Shown one piece after another: positions 44,759 through 54,299 of a DNA stretch of 64,000 nt. Position 1 is the first letter of the stretch, and each line of letters begins with the position of its first letter. Both the position numbers and the translations under genes were made by a program. The notes below the pieces were generated by a model. The model made no database searches, was not told the origin of the DNA, and worked only from the letters and a program-made list of their open reading frames with translations. The DNA is taken from contig NZ_QFZZ01000003.1 of assembly GCF_005233515.1 (NCBI RefSeq), positions 525,259 to 589,258 on the forward strand, in the 5' to 3' direction. This DNA comes from Pseudomonas sp. CFBP13508 (GTDB taxonomy: Bacteria > Pseudomonadota > Gammaproteobacteria > Pseudomonadales > Pseudomonadaceae).

Positions 44759-44897
44759 CCAACACCCCTATTAAAATCCCGGCAAGCATAACGCTGGCTG
44801 ATGGCACATTGCCAAAACTCTTCAGTCACGCCGGGACTTTTCGTTCGCGGGTGCTGCTTTTTAATTCGATCTGCCTTGTGAAAAGCACAAACAAAAA

Positions 44898-44919
44898 CGC
44901 CCGGCCAGAGGGCCGGGCG
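44898..44919 (-). terminator. Terminator of the pst-phoU operon
   Basis: CGCCCGGCC and GGCCGGGCG pair around a 4-base loop. On the minus strand a GTTTTTGT tract follows. It lies 17 bases after the phoU stop. Confidence 0.9.
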
Positions 44920-44935
44920 CTTTTCTCAGGCAATC

Positions 44936-45697
44936 TTACTTATCGTCAGCTTCGCCCGGAACATTAGCGGTTTCAGCGCTTGTGCCCTCAACTTCTTCCT
45001 TCATGCGCTTGAGGCCCATGTGGCGCACGTCGGTGCCGCGCACCAGGTAGATCACCAGTTCGGAGATGTTGCGCGCATGGTCGCCGATACGCTCCAGCGA
45101 GCGCAGGACCCAGATGATGCTCAGCACCCGTGAGATAGAGCGCGGGTCTTCCATCATGTAGGTGGCCAGCTCACGCAGGGCGGTTTTGTATTCGCGGTCG
45201 ATGATCTTGTCGTACTGCGCCACCGACAAGGCCAGATCGGCATCGAAACGGGCGAAGGCGTCCAGCGCATCGCGCACCATGTTGCGTACCTGGTCACCAA
45301 TGTGACGAACCTCGACGTAACCACGCGGCGCTTCGCCTTCTTCGCACAACTGGATGGCACGACGGGCGATCTTGGTGGCTTCGTCGCCGATACGCTCAAG
45401 GTCGATCACCGACTTGGAAATGCTGATGATCAAACGCAGGTCAGACGCCGCCGGCTGCCGACGGGCGAGAATGCGCAGGCATTCTTCGTCGATGTTGCGT
45501 TCCATCTGGTTGATCTGGTCATCGATCTCACGGACCTGCTGAGCCAGGCCGGAATCGGCCTCGATCAGCGCGGTCACCGCGTCGTTGACCTGCTTCTCGA
45601 CCAGCCCGCCCATGGCCAGGAGGTGGCTGCGCACTTCCTCCAGTTCAGCGTTGAACTGCGCAGAGATGTGATGGGTTAAACCTTCCTTCGAAATCAT
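44936..45697 (-). CDS. phoU: Phosphate transport regulator PhoU
   Basis: The 253-residue product has the two repeated three-helix PhoU bundles with metal-binding E(R)xxD motifs (ERIGDEATKIA and ERIGDHARNISE). It damps PhoR signalling and Pst transport when phosphate is ample. ATG at 45697 has GGAG 6 bases upstream; the frame is open a little further upstream. Confidence 0.96.
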   Translation of the reverse strand: MISKEGLTHHISAQFNAELEEVRSHLLAMGGLVEKQVNDAVTALIEADSGLAQQVREIDDQINQMERNIDEECLRILARRQPAASDLRLIISISKSVIDLERIGDEATKIARRAIQLCEEGEAPRGYVEVRHIGDQVRNMVRDALDAFARFDADLALSVAQYDKIIDREYKTALRELATYMMEDPRSISRVLSIIWVLRSLERIGDHARNISELVIYLVRGTDVRHMGLKRMKEEVEGTSAETANVPGEADDK

Positions 45698-45715
45698 GAT
45701 TTGCTCCGCAAAAGC

Positions 45716-45804
45716 CATGAGCTGCAAGCTACAAGCCGCAAGCTGATTTGTGTCGTACTCGAACCGCTCTTACTTGCCGCTTGAAGCTTGCGGCTTGCAG
45801 CTGC
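45716..45804. repeat. Type C palindromic repeat between phoU and pstB
   Basis: Inverted arms, roughly GCTGCAAGCTACAAGC and GCTTGCGGCTTGCAGCT, flank a unique centre. The element fills nearly the whole 111-base gap. Confidence 0.75.
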
Positions 45805-45808
45805 ACGG

Positions 45809-46642
45809 TTAGCCATAGCGACCGGTGATGTAGTCTTCGGTCTGCTTCTTCGCCGGATTGGTGAACAGGGTATCGGTATCGCCGAATTCCACCAGTTTGC
45901 CCATGTACATGAACGCGGTGTAGTCGGACACCCGTGCCGCCTGTTGCATGTTGTGGGTAACGATGACGATGGTGAACTTGGACTTCAGCTCGTAGATCAG
46001 CTCTTCGACTTTCAGCGTCGAGATCGGGTCGAGAGCGGAGCACGGCTCGTCGAGCAGCAACACTTCAGGCTCAACCGCGATGGTGCGGGCGATGACCAGA
46101 CGCTGTTGCTGACCACCGGACAGGCCGAGGGCCGAGTCGTGCAGGCGATCTTTGACTTCATCCCAGAGCGCCGCGCCTTTCAATGCCCACTCGACGGCTT
46201 CGTCGAGGATGCGCTTTTTGTTGATGCCCTGAATGCGCAGGCCATACACCACGTTTTCGTAGATGGTCTTCGGGAACGGGTTGGGCTTCTGGAACACCAT
46301 GCCGACGCGACGACGCAGTTCGGCCACGTCTTCGCCCTTGCGATAGATGTTGTTGCCGTACAGGTTGATCGCGCCTTCGACGCGGCAGCCGTCGACCAGA
46401 TCGTTCATCCGGTTGAAGGTACGCAGCAGCGTCGACTTACCGCAGCCGGACGGGCCGATGAACGCGGTCACGCGCTGCTTCGGGATGTTCATGCTGACGT
46501 CGAACAGTGCCTGTTTCTCGCCGTAGTACAGGCTCAGGCCCGGCACTTCGATGGCGACGGTTTCCTGCGCCAGGTCCAGGCTCTGCTTGTCGCGGCCCAG
46601 GGCAGACATGTTGATGCCGTGGCTGTGTGTTTCGTGCTGCAT
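45809..46642 (-). CDS. pstB: Phosphate ABC transporter ATP-binding protein PstB
   Basis: The 277-residue ATPase has Walker [10 protein letters not shown], signature LSGGQQQR and Walker B LLLDEP, and drives PstCA. The ATG at 46642 has GGAG 8 bases upstream; further upstream the frame reads repeat DNA. The gene lies between two type C repeats. Confidence 0.97.
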   Translation of the reverse strand: MQHETHSHGINMSALGRDKQSLDLAQETVAIEVPGLSLYYGEKQALFDVSMNIPKQRVTAFIGPSGCGKSTLLRTFNRMNDLVDGCRVEGAINLYGNNIYRKGEDVAELRRRVGMVFQKPNPFPKTIYENVVYGLRIQGINKKRILDEAVEWALKGAALWDEVKDRLHDSALGLSGGQQQRLVIARTIAVEPEVLLLDEPCSALDPISTLKVEELIYELKSKFTIVIVTHNMQQAARVSDYTAFMYMGKLVEFGDTDTLFTNPAKKQTEDYITGRYG

Positions 46643-46657
46643 GGTTCTCACTCCGTT

Positions 46658-46735
46658 CGTAGCTGCAAGCTTCTGGCTGCAAGCTGCAAGTTTGAGCAAA
46701 AGCGGCTTGTAGCTTGCCGCTTGTGGCTAATGGCT
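46658..46735. repeat. Type C palindromic repeat between pstB and pstA
   Basis: The gap is filled by words such as GCTGCAAGCTGCAAG and CTTGTAGCTTGCCGC in inverted order, related to the elements at 45716 and 39661. Confidence 0.7.
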
Positions 46736-48406
46736 TTAGCTATCCAGTGCTTTGTATTTTTCACGCAGGTGGTTGCGGATATACACCGCCGACAGGTTCA
46801 GCGTTGCGATCACCAGCACCAGCAGCAGCGCGGTGGCGTACACCAGCGGGCGGGCTGCTTCGACGTTGGGGCTCTGGAAGCCGACGTCATAAATGTGGAA
46901 GCCCAGGTGCATGATCTTCTGGTCCAGGTGCAGGTACGGGTAGTTGCCGTCCACCGGCAACGACGGCGCCAGCTTCACCACCCCTACCAGCATCAGCGGC
47001 GCCACTTCACCGGCGGCACGGGCCACGGCGAGGATCATGCCGGTCATCATGGCCGGGCTGGCCATCGGGATAACGATTTTCCACAACGTTTCCGCTTTGG
47101 TCGCGCCGAGGGCCAACGAACCTTCACGCACGGTACGCGGAATCCGCGCCAGACCTTCTTCGGTCGCCACAATCACCACCGGTACCGCCAGCAGAGCGAG
47201 GGTCAGCGAAGCCCAGAGCAGGCCCGGCGTACCGAAGGTCGGCGCCGGCAGAGCTTCAGGGAAGAACAAGCGGTCGACCGAGCCACCCAGCACGTAGACG
47301 AAGAAGCCCAGACCGAACACGCCGTAGACGATCGCCGGTACGCCGGCGAGGTTGTTCACCGCGATGCGGATGATCCGGGTCAGAGTGTTCTGCTTGGCGT
47401 ATTCGCGCAGGTACACCGCCGCCAGCACGCCGAACGGGGTGACGATCATCGCCATGATCAGGGTCATCATCACGGTGCCGAAGATCGCCGGGAAGATCCC
47501 GCCTTCGGTGTTCGCTTCACGCGGGTCGTCGGAGAGGAATTCCCAGATCTTGCTGAAGTAAAAACCGACTTTGGTCAGCGTGCTCATGCCGTTTGGCTGG
47601 TAGGCATGCACGACTTTGCCCAGACCGATTTCGATTTCCTTGCCGTTGGCGTCACGGGCGGTCAAGGCGTCGCGGTTGAACTGAGCATGCAAATCAGACA
47701 GACGTGCTTCGATGTCCTTGTAGCGCGCGTCCAGCTCGGCGCGCTCGGATTCCATGTCCGCTTGTGCGGTGGCGTCGAGCTTGCCTTCCAGCTCGAGTTT
47801 GCGGCCATGCAGACGGATGCGTTCGAGGCCGGCGTTGATCGCGCCGATGTCGGTTTTTTCCAGCGTCTTCAGTTGAGCCGCGAGATCGTTCACACGCTCG
47901 ATGCGCGCTTGCAGTTCAGGCCATGCGGCCTCGCCCTCGGCGATGACCTTGCCGTCCTGTTTGACGTTGACCAGGTAACCGTAGAAGTTACCCCATTCAC
48001 GACGCTCGATCGCCATCAACTCCGGCGGCGTGGTCTGCTTGGTCAGCCACTCGCCGACGATCCAGGTGAAGTCGTTGCCGTTCAGGTCACGGTTGCCGAC
48101 CTTGATCAGCTCGCGGGTCATGAATTCCGGACCTTCGTCAGGCACCGGCAGTCCGGCGCTCTTCAGACGTGCGCGCGGCACTTCTTCTTTCTGCACCACT
48201 TCGCCGATCACCAGGTGATTGGCCTGGCCCGGCACGTCGTAATGCGCGTGGATCAGATCCGCCGGCCAGAAGTGACCGAGACCGCGCACGGCAATCACCG
48301 CCAACAGGCCAATGGTCATGATGACCGCGATGGACACCGCGCCACCGCTGATCCAGACGCCCGGGGCGCCGCTCTTGAACCATCCTTTCAGGGAGTTCTG
48401 TTTCAC
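46736..48406 (-). CDS. pstA: Phosphate ABC transporter permease PstA with long insertion
   Basis: The 556-residue permease is nearly twice the E. coli length (about 296). The first membrane segment is at about 19-41 and the canonical permease core, with EAA loop GATKAETLWKIVIP, starts near 302. The roughly 260 residues between should be periplasmic and include a charged coiled coil at about 165-245. The start is GTG with AAAGG upstream, 16 bases after pstC. The extension is known to occur in Pseudomonas PstA; its role is not known to me. Confidence 0.95.
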   Translation of the reverse strand: MKQNSLKGWFKSGAPGVWISGGAVSIAVIMTIGLLAVIAVRGLGHFWPADLIHAHYDVPGQANHLVIGEVVQKEEVPRARLKSAGLPVPDEGPEFMTRELIKVGNRDLNGNDFTWIVGEWLTKQTTPPELMAIERREWGNFYGYLVNVKQDGKVIAEGEAAWPELQARIERVNDLAAQLKTLEKTDIGAINAGLERIRLHGRKLELEGKLDATAQADMESERAELDARYKDIEARLSDLHAQFNRDALTARDANGKEIEIGLGKVVHAYQPNGMSTLTKVGFYFSKIWEFLSDDPREANTEGGIFPAIFGTVMMTLIMAMIVTPFGVLAAVYLREYAKQNTLTRIIRIAVNNLAGVPAIVYGVFGLGFFVYVLGGSVDRLFFPEALPAPTFGTPGLLWASLTLALLAVPVVIVATEEGLARIPRTVREGSLALGATKAETLWKIVIPMASPAMMTGMILAVARAAGEVAPLMLVGVVKLAPSLPVDGNYPYLHLDQKIMHLGFHIYDVGFQSPNVEAARPLVYATALLLVLVIATLNLSAVYIRNHLREKYKALDS

Positions 48407-48422
48407 AGACTTCTACCTTTGC

Positions 48423-50708
48423 TTAAAGCGACGAGTATTTCTTGCGCAGACGCTGACGAATCAGTTCTGCCAGGGTGTTCATGACGAAGGTGAACAGCAG
48501 CAGCACCAGCGCCGAGAGGAACAGCACGCGGTAGTGGCTGCCGCCGACTTCCGACTCGGGCATTTCCACCGCGACGTTGGCGGCCAGGGTGCGCAGGCCT
48601 TCGAACAGGTTCATCTCCATGACCGGGGTGTTGCCGGTGGCCATCAGCACGATCATGGTTTCGCCGACCGCACGGCCCATGCCGATCATCAGCGCCGAGA
48701 AAATCCCCGGGCTGGCGGTCAGGATCACCACGCGGGTCATGGTCTGCCACGGCGTCGCACCGAGGGCCAGCGAACCCAGGGTCAGGCCGCGCGGCACGCT
48801 GAACACGGCGTCTTCGGCGATCGAGTAGATGTTCGGGATCACCGCAAAACCCATGGCCAGACCGACCACCAGAGCGTTGCGCTGGTCGTAGGTGATGCCC
48901 AGGTCGTGGGAGATCCACATGCGCATGTCGCCGCCGAAGAACCAGTTCTCCATGAACGGGCTCATGTACAGCGACAGCCAGCCCACAAACAGGATCACCG
49001 GAATCAACAGCGCACTTTCCCAGCCATCCGGGACTTTCAGGCGGATCGATTCAGGCAGACGGCTGAAGGTGAAACCGGCGACCAGAATGCCGATCGGCAG
49101 CAACATCAGCAGGCTGAAGATGCCCGGCAGATGGCCCTCTACGTATGGCGCGAGGAACAGACCAGCGAAGAAACCGAGGATCACCGTCGGCATCGCTTCC
49201 ATCAGTTCGATCACCGGTTTGACCTTGCGGCGCATGCCCGGGGCCATGAAGTACGCGGTGTAGATCGCCGCAGCGACGGCCAGTGGCGCGGCCAGCAGCA
49301 TGGCGTAGAACGCGGCTTTCAGGGTGCCGAAGGTCAGCGGCGAGAGGCTCAGTTTCGGTTCGAAATCGGTGTTGGCGGCGGTCGATTGCCAGACGTATTT
49401 AGGCTCGTCGTAGTTCTCGTACCAGACCTTGCTCCACAGCGCGCTCCACGATACTTCCGGGTGCGGGTTGTCGAGCAGCAGCGGTTGCAGCTTGCCGCCG
49501 GCTTCGACGATCACTCGGTTGGCGCGCGGCGACAGACCAAACAGGCCCTGGCCTTCAACCACCTGATCGACCAGCAACGTACGGTGCGCGGTGCTGTGGA
49601 ACACGCCGAGCTTGCCGCTGGCATCGAGGGCGAGGAAACCTTTGCGGCGTTCTTCGGCAGCGATTTCAACGATCGGCGTGGTGCCCATCTGGAAGGTGCG
49701 GATCTGCTTCAGACGCTGCTCGCCATCGGTATCGCGGGCCATGAACCACTGGGCCAGACCGCCCTTGGAATCGCCGATGATCAGCGAGATACCGCCGACC
49801 AGCTGCGCGGTGGCGGTGACTTGGGCGTCAGCGTTTTCCAGCAGTTTGTAGCGCCCGTTGAGGCTCTTGTCGCGCAGGCTGAATACGTCGGCCTGAGCAC
49901 GACCGTTGACCACGTACAGCCACTGCTGGCGCGGGTCGACGAAGATGTTTTTCACCGGCTCGGTCATTTGCGGCAGATCGATGCGCGTCTGCTCGTTGGT
50001 GACTTCGCCGGTCATCATGTTTTCTTCGCTGGTCAGCGACAGCACATTGAGTTGCGAGCCGGTGGAGCCGACCAGCATCAGCGTCGAATCGGTGGCGTTG
50101 AGGCTGACATGCTCCAGCGCGCCGCCGCTTTCGTTCAGTGCGATCGGTGCCTCGCCATAGGGATATTCGATGGCCGGGCTGATGGTTTTCTTGCCATCGG
50201 GGTAGCTGACTTTATAGGTGTGACGGAACACCAGCGCCTGACCGTTGGACAGGCCCACGGCCACCAGCGGATGACCCGGCTGGTCTTCGCCAATCGACGT
50301 CACGGTGGTACCCGCAGGCAGCGGCAGATCGACACGCCTCAATTCAGCGCCACTGTCGAGATCGAAGAACAGCGCCTGGCCCTTGTCGGACACACGCATG
50401 GCCACCTGATTCTGCTCCTCGAGCGAGATCATCAGCGGCTTGCCGGCGTCCTGCATCCAGGCCGGGGTGATCGAGTCTTTCGCGGTCAGGTCGGCACCTT
50501 GAAACAGGGGCGCAACAACGTAAGCGAGGAAGAAGAAGATCAGGGTGATGGCCGCGAGCACCGCCAGGCCGCCGACGAGGACGTACCAACGGGTGAAGCG
50601 ATCCTTGAGCGCGCGAATTCGGCGCTTGCGTTGCAGCTCAGGCGTATTGAAATCAATGCGCTTGGGAGGGGAAGTCGTAGTCATTGGGGAATTGGCCAGA
50701 TCATTCAT
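48423..50708 (-). CDS. pstC: Phosphate ABC transporter permease PstC with propeller-like insertion
   Basis: The 761-residue permease is far longer than E. coli PstC (about 319). The first membrane segment is at about 41-68 and the permease core begins near 455, with EAA loop GATPWQTMTRVVIL. The roughly 380 residues between repeat a WD40-like pattern (small-xx-Gly-x-aromatic strands such as LVAVGLSNGQALVF and LIIGDSKGGLAQWF), consistent with a periplasmic beta-propeller. The ATG at 50708 has AGGG upstream, and a near-perfect PHO box precedes it. Confidence 0.95.
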   Translation of the reverse strand: MNDLANSPMTTTSPPKRIDFNTPELQRKRRIRALKDRFTRWYVLVGGLAVLAAITLIFFFLAYVVAPLFQGADLTAKDSITPAWMQDAGKPLMISLEEQNQVAMRVSDKGQALFFDLDSGAELRRVDLPLPAGTTVTSIGEDQPGHPLVAVGLSNGQALVFRHTYKVSYPDGKKTISPAIEYPYGEAPIALNESGGALEHVSLNATDSTLMLVGSTGSQLNVLSLTSEENMMTGEVTNEQTRIDLPQMTEPVKNIFVDPRQQWLYVVNGRAQADVFSLRDKSLNGRYKLLENADAQVTATAQLVGGISLIIGDSKGGLAQWFMARDTDGEQRLKQIRTFQMGTTPIVEIAAEERRKGFLALDASGKLGVFHSTAHRTLLVDQVVEGQGLFGLSPRANRVIVEAGGKLQPLLLDNPHPEVSWSALWSKVWYENYDEPKYVWQSTAANTDFEPKLSLSPLTFGTLKAAFYAMLLAAPLAVAAAIYTAYFMAPGMRRKVKPVIELMEAMPTVILGFFAGLFLAPYVEGHLPGIFSLLMLLPIGILVAGFTFSRLPESIRLKVPDGWESALLIPVILFVGWLSLYMSPFMENWFFGGDMRMWISHDLGITYDQRNALVVGLAMGFAVIPNIYSIAEDAVFSVPRGLTLGSLALGATPWQTMTRVVILTASPGIFSALMIGMGRAVGETMIVLMATGNTPVMEMNLFEGLRTLAANVAVEMPESEVGGSHYRVLFLSALVLLLFTFVMNTLAELIRQRLRKKYSSL

Positions 50709-50730
50709 GCGCACACCCTAGCGATCCTGT

Positions 50731-50748
50731 ATGACAGAAAGATGACAA
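50731..50748 (-). promoter_or_regulatory. PHO box upstream of pstC
   Basis: TTGTCATCTTTCTGTCAT on the minus strand matches the PhoB consensus in 13 of 14 half-site bases with the correct 4-base gap. It lies 22 bases before the pstC start, giving pstCAB-phoU its own PhoB-controlled promoter. Confidence 0.88.
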
Positions 50749-50814
50749 TGCAGTGACGCAGCAAATCCGCCACCCGGAAGGTCCGGCAGCGGAGTCGAAA
50801 ATTTGGTGGTTGCG

Positions 50815-50899
50815 GCAGCGCGCCTGCTCGTCAAAGCGTCGGGTCAGTCACATCGATGGTGCATGTGACGCCCCCTTCGCGAGCAGGCTCGCTCCCACA
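50815..50899. repeat. REP, type A, with degenerate partner
   Basis: A full copy at 50876-50899 faces a degenerate copy near 50815-50835. It lies between pstS and pstC and may act as an mRNA stabiliser at the pstS 3' end. Confidence 0.75.
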
Positions 50900-50928
50900 G
50901 GAGTCCGGCGTCAGGCCGGCCTCAGGTG

Positions 50929-51927
50929 TTACTTCTTGGCGACAGCGCCGCCTTCCTGCAGACCGAGGTCAGCCAGTGCTTTTGCAGCAACCTTGGCTGG
51001 CAGCGGGATGTAGCCGTCTTTCACTACCACTTCCTGGCCCTGCTTCGACAGCACCAGTTTCACGAACTCGGCTTCCAGCGGGGCCAGAGGCTTGTTCGGG
51101 GCTTTGTTGACGTAAACGTAGAGGAAGCGCGACAGCGGGTACTTGCCGTTCAGGGCGTTTTCTTCGGTGTCTTCGATGAACTCGCCACCTTCTTTCTTGG
51201 CCAGGGCAACGGTTTTCACGCTGGCAGTCTTGTAGCCGATACCCGAGTAGCCGACGCCGTTAAGCGAGCTGCTGATCGACTGCACCACCGACGCCGAACC
51301 TGGTTGTTCGTTGACGTTTGGTTTGTAGTCGCCTTTGCACAGGGCTTCTTCCTTGAAGTAGCCGTAGGTGCCGGACACCGAGTTACGGCCGAACAGCTGG
51401 ACTGGCTTGTTGGCCAGGTCACCGGTCACACCGAGGTCGCCCCAGGTCTTGACGTCAGCTTTGGCACCGCACAGGCGCGTCGAGGAGAAGATCGCATCGA
51501 CCTGGGCCATGGTCAGGTGCTTGATCGGGTTGTCCTTGTGCACGAACACGGCCAGGGCATCCACGGCAACCGGGATCGCCGTCGGCTTGTAGCCGTACTT
51601 CTGTTCGAAAGCCTGCAGCTCGTTGTCTTTCATCTTGCGGCTCATCGGGCCCAGGTTGGCGGTGCCTTCGGTGAGCGCAGGTGGCGCGGTGGAAGAACCG
51701 GCAGCCTGAATCTGGATGTTGACGTTCGGGTATTCTTTTTTGTAGTTCTCAGCCCACAGGGTCATGAGGTTGGCCAGGGTATCGGAACCGACGCTGGACA
51801 GGTTGCCCGACACACCAGTGGTCTTGGTGTAGCTCGGGATAGCAGGGTCAACAGCGGCGAACGCGTTGGCAGTCGCAACGCCAGCAGCGACAAAAGTCAT
51901 TGCCGCCATCAAACGCTTCAGTTTCAT
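50929..51927 (-). CDS. pstS: Phosphate-binding periplasmic protein PstS
   Basis: The 332-residue product has a signal peptide cleaved near AFA-AV (about residue 24) and the PstS fold with phosphate-contact motifs [13 protein letters not shown] and [12 protein letters not shown]. It delivers phosphate to PstCA. AGGAG lies 7 bases before the ATG. PHO boxes lie 68 bases upstream. It is separated from pstC by a REP and a second promoter, so it can be expressed in excess. Confidence 0.97.
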   Translation of the reverse strand: MKLKRLMAAMTFVAAGVATANAFAAVDPAIPSYTKTTGVSGNLSSVGSDTLANLMTLWAENYKKEYPNVNIQIQAAGSSTAPPALTEGTANLGPMSRKMKDNELQAFEQKYGYKPTAIPVAVDALAVFVHKDNPIKHLTMAQVDAIFSSTRLCGAKADVKTWGDLGVTGDLANKPVQLFGRNSVSGTYGYFKEEALCKGDYKPNVNEQPGSASVVQSISSSLNGVGYSGIGYKTASVKTVALAKKEGGEFIEDTEENALNGKYPLSRFLYVYVNKAPNKPLAPLEAEFVKLVLSKQGQEVVVKDGYIPLPAKVAAKALADLGLQEGGAVAKK

Positions 51928-51994
51928 GCCTTACTCCTAGCAGATAGGGTGTGTTAAGTCGGGGCCAAGTATCAGCAGGCCGTGTGAACACTCT

Positions 51995-52023
51995 ATGGCT
52001 GAAATATGACAATTGGATGAAAG
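51995..52023 (-). promoter_or_regulatory. Triple PhoB half-site upstream of pstS
   Basis: On the minus strand CTTTCATCCAATTGTCAT is followed after four bases by a third half-site CAGCCAT, at 11-base periodicity. This predicts cooperative PhoB binding and strong induction. Confidence 0.82.
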
Positions 52024-52063
52024 GCCAGCATCGGGTTTTGCTGGATGATTTGTGGCGTCCCCA

Positions 52064-52129
52064 TTCGCGAGCAGGCTCGCTCCCACAATTGAAATGCATT
52101 CCAACTGTGGGAGCGAGCCTGCTCGCGAA
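52064..52129. repeat. REP pair, type A (inverted)
   Basis: Copies at 52064-52087 and 52106-52129 face each other across 18 bases, between the MFS gene end and the pstS promoter. Confidence 0.9.
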
Positions 52130-52161
52130 GTGGCCGGTATTGGTGGAGTAGATCCTGGGCT

Positions 52162-53460
52162 TTAGCGCCCCTTCTTCCACAGCCACGCCCCGACCACAAT
52201 CCCCATCCCGCACAGCACCGCAACATAGTAAGCCGGCCCCATCGCGCTTTCCTTCAGCAGCAGGCTCACCACCATCGGGGTCAAGCCACCGAAGATCGCG
52301 TACGCGACGTTGTAGGAAAACGACAGGCCACTGAAGCGAACCACCGGCGGGAACGCCTTGACCATCACGTACGGCACCGCGCCGATGGTGCCGACCAGCA
52401 AACCGGTCAGTGCGTACAGCGGGAACAGCCAGTCCGGGTGGTCGGCGAGGCTGTGGTAGAAGGTCCAGGAGCTGATCAGCAGGCCCAGGCAACCGAACAC
52501 GAATACACGGCCGGCGCCGAAGCGATCGGCCAGCGCGCCGGCACCAATGCAGCCGAGGCTGAGGAAGACGATGGCCAGGCTGTTGGCTTGCAGCGCCGTG
52601 GTCGGCGAGAAGTGGTAGACGGTTTGCAGCACGGTCGGGGTCATCAAAATCACTACGACGACGCCGGCCGACAGCAGCCAGGTCAGCAGCATCGAAATCG
52701 CGATGGCGCCGCGATGATCACGCAGCACCGCGCGCAACGGCACTTCTTCGGCCAGTGCCTTGCGCAGTTGCAGTTCGGCGAACACCGGAGTTTCGTGCAG
52801 CCAGCGACGCAGGTATACCGAGAACAGGCCGAACACGCCGCCGAGCAGGAACGGGATCCGCCAGGCGTAATCCGACACTTCGGCTGGCGTATAAATGCTG
52901 TTGATCGCCGTGGCGACCAGCGAGCCGAGGAGGATGCCGGCAGTCAGGCCGCTGGTGAGCGTGCCGCAGGCATAACCGATGTGCTTTTGCGGTACGTGTT
53001 CGGAAACGAATACCCACGCCCCCGGCACCTCACCGCCAATCGCTGCGCCCTGGATCACCCGCATCAGCAGCAACAGGATCGGCGCCCAGATGCCGATCTG
53101 CGCGTAAGTAGGCAGCAAGCCCATGATCAGCGTCGGCACGGCCATCATGAAGATGCTCAGGGTGAACATTTTCTTGCGCCCCAGCAGGTCGCCGAAGTGC
53201 GCCATGACGATGCCGCCCAGCGGCCGCGCCAGATAGCCGGCGGCGAAGATGCCGAAGGTCTGCATCAAGCGCAGCCACTCTGGCATGTCGGCCGGGAAGA
53301 ACAGCTTGCCGACGACGGTGGCGAAGAACACGAAGATGATGAAATCGTAGAACTCCAGCGCCCCGCCGAGGGCGGACAGCGACAGAGTCTTGTAGTCATT
53401 GCGGGTCAACGGTCGTGCGGGTTGCTCGGGCTGCGCGAGGCTCGAAGGCGCTGTGGTCAT
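52162..53460 (-). CDS. MFS transporter, metabolite:H+ symporter type
   Basis: The 432-residue protein shows about 12 membrane segments and MHS-family marks: ALEFYDF in segment 1, the loop 2-3 motif GDLLGRKKMF, and the R-rich segment around RVIQGAAIGGEVPGAW. It may take up a carboxylate or betaine-like solute; substrate cannot be read. The ATG at 53460 was chosen since the upstream frame does not resemble the family. It adjoins pstS but shows no PHO box of its own. Confidence 0.88.
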   Translation of the reverse strand: MTTAPSSLAQPEQPARPLTRNDYKTLSLSALGGALEFYDFIIFVFFATVVGKLFFPADMPEWLRLMQTFGIFAAGYLARPLGGIVMAHFGDLLGRKKMFTLSIFMMAVPTLIMGLLPTYAQIGIWAPILLLLMRVIQGAAIGGEVPGAWVFVSEHVPQKHIGYACGTLTSGLTAGILLGSLVATAINSIYTPAEVSDYAWRIPFLLGGVFGLFSVYLRRWLHETPVFAELQLRKALAEEVPLRAVLRDHRGAIAISMLLTWLLSAGVVVVILMTPTVLQTVYHFSPTTALQANSLAIVFLSLGCIGAGALADRFGAGRVFVFGCLGLLISSWTFYHSLADHPDWLFPLYALTGLLVGTIGAVPYVMVKAFPPVVRFSGLSFSYNVAYAIFGGLTPMVVSLLLKESAMGPAYYVAVLCGMGIVVGAWLWKKGR

Positions 53461-53837
53461 GGCAAGGGCTTCTCTTATAGTCGAATCTGTCGCCACAACA
53501 ACGCTGGCGGTGGCTTGGACAGGTTCGGCACCATAGCAAATTGTTCGAAAAAGCACATAGAGGCGCGTAATTGACGGTCGAAATCAGAACCGGGTGGTCG
53601 TCGCGGGGTCTATCGACCGATATACTCGCCACCTGCGCAGGATTTGTAAGAGATTGCTGTGCGAAAACGTTGTTGGCCCGTCCTTTGCTCGGGATTTAGC
53701 CTTTTTCGCAGAGTTTCCCTTTAGGCGCCTGATGGAAAACGTGACGAACGCAGTGTGTTCGGTGTTGAATCGTTTTTCTTGAAGACGGCTACCACTCGCA
53801 ATACCCACGAAGAGTCATGGGTCAGAGGCCCCTCGGC
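53461..53837. other. Divergent intergenic region, MFS gene to thioesterase gene
   Basis: These 377 bases hold no gene I can support. TATACT near 53619 is a possible -10 for rightward transcription. No repeat or hairpin with a T tract is evident. Confidence 0.5.
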
Positions 53838-54242
53838 ATGATAGAGCTCGAACAAGAAGATCCGATCCCACAGGGCGACCTGGCCCTGCAAATCACCGCA
53901 CTTCCCCGCGAAACCAACGGCTTTGGCGATATTTTCGGCGGCTGGCTGGTCGCGCAGATGGATCTGGCCGGCACTGCCATGGCCAGCCGGGTGGCCGGCG
54001 GCCGCGTTGCCACTGTCGCCATCGACCGCATGGCGTTTCTCGTCCCGGTCGCGGTCGGCGCGCAGTTGTCCTTTTATACCCAGACCCTGGAAATCGGCCG
54101 CAGCTCGATCCAGATGATGGTCGAAGTGTGGAGCGATGACCCACTCTCCAGCGAATGGCGCAAGGTCACCGAAGCGGTTTTCGTCTTCGTCGCCATCGAC
54201 GGCAGCGGTCGCACCCGCTCGGTGCCGCCACGCGCACGTTAA
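53838..54242 (+). CDS. Acyl-CoA thioesterase, YciA-like hotdog protein
   Basis: The 134-residue hotdog-fold protein carries the family helix region NGFGDIFGGWLVAQMD with the catalytic Asp/Asn, and RVATVAIDRMAFLVPV. It should hydrolyse short to medium acyl-CoAs in the cytoplasm. I use the ATG at 53838 with GAGG 9 bases upstream; an ATG at 53817 would add seven residues. Confidence 0.87.
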   Translation: MIELEQEDPIPQGDLALQITALPRETNGFGDIFGGWLVAQMDLAGTAMASRVAGGRVATVAIDRMAFLVPVAVGAQLSFYTQTLEIGRSSIQMMVEVWSDDPLSSEWRKVTEAVFVFVAIDGSGRTRSVPPRAR

Positions 54243-54299
54243 ACCTCGCGGCCGTTTTGCGGTCGATAGTCGTCCCCAGTGTCTGATCGAGAGTTGCCC

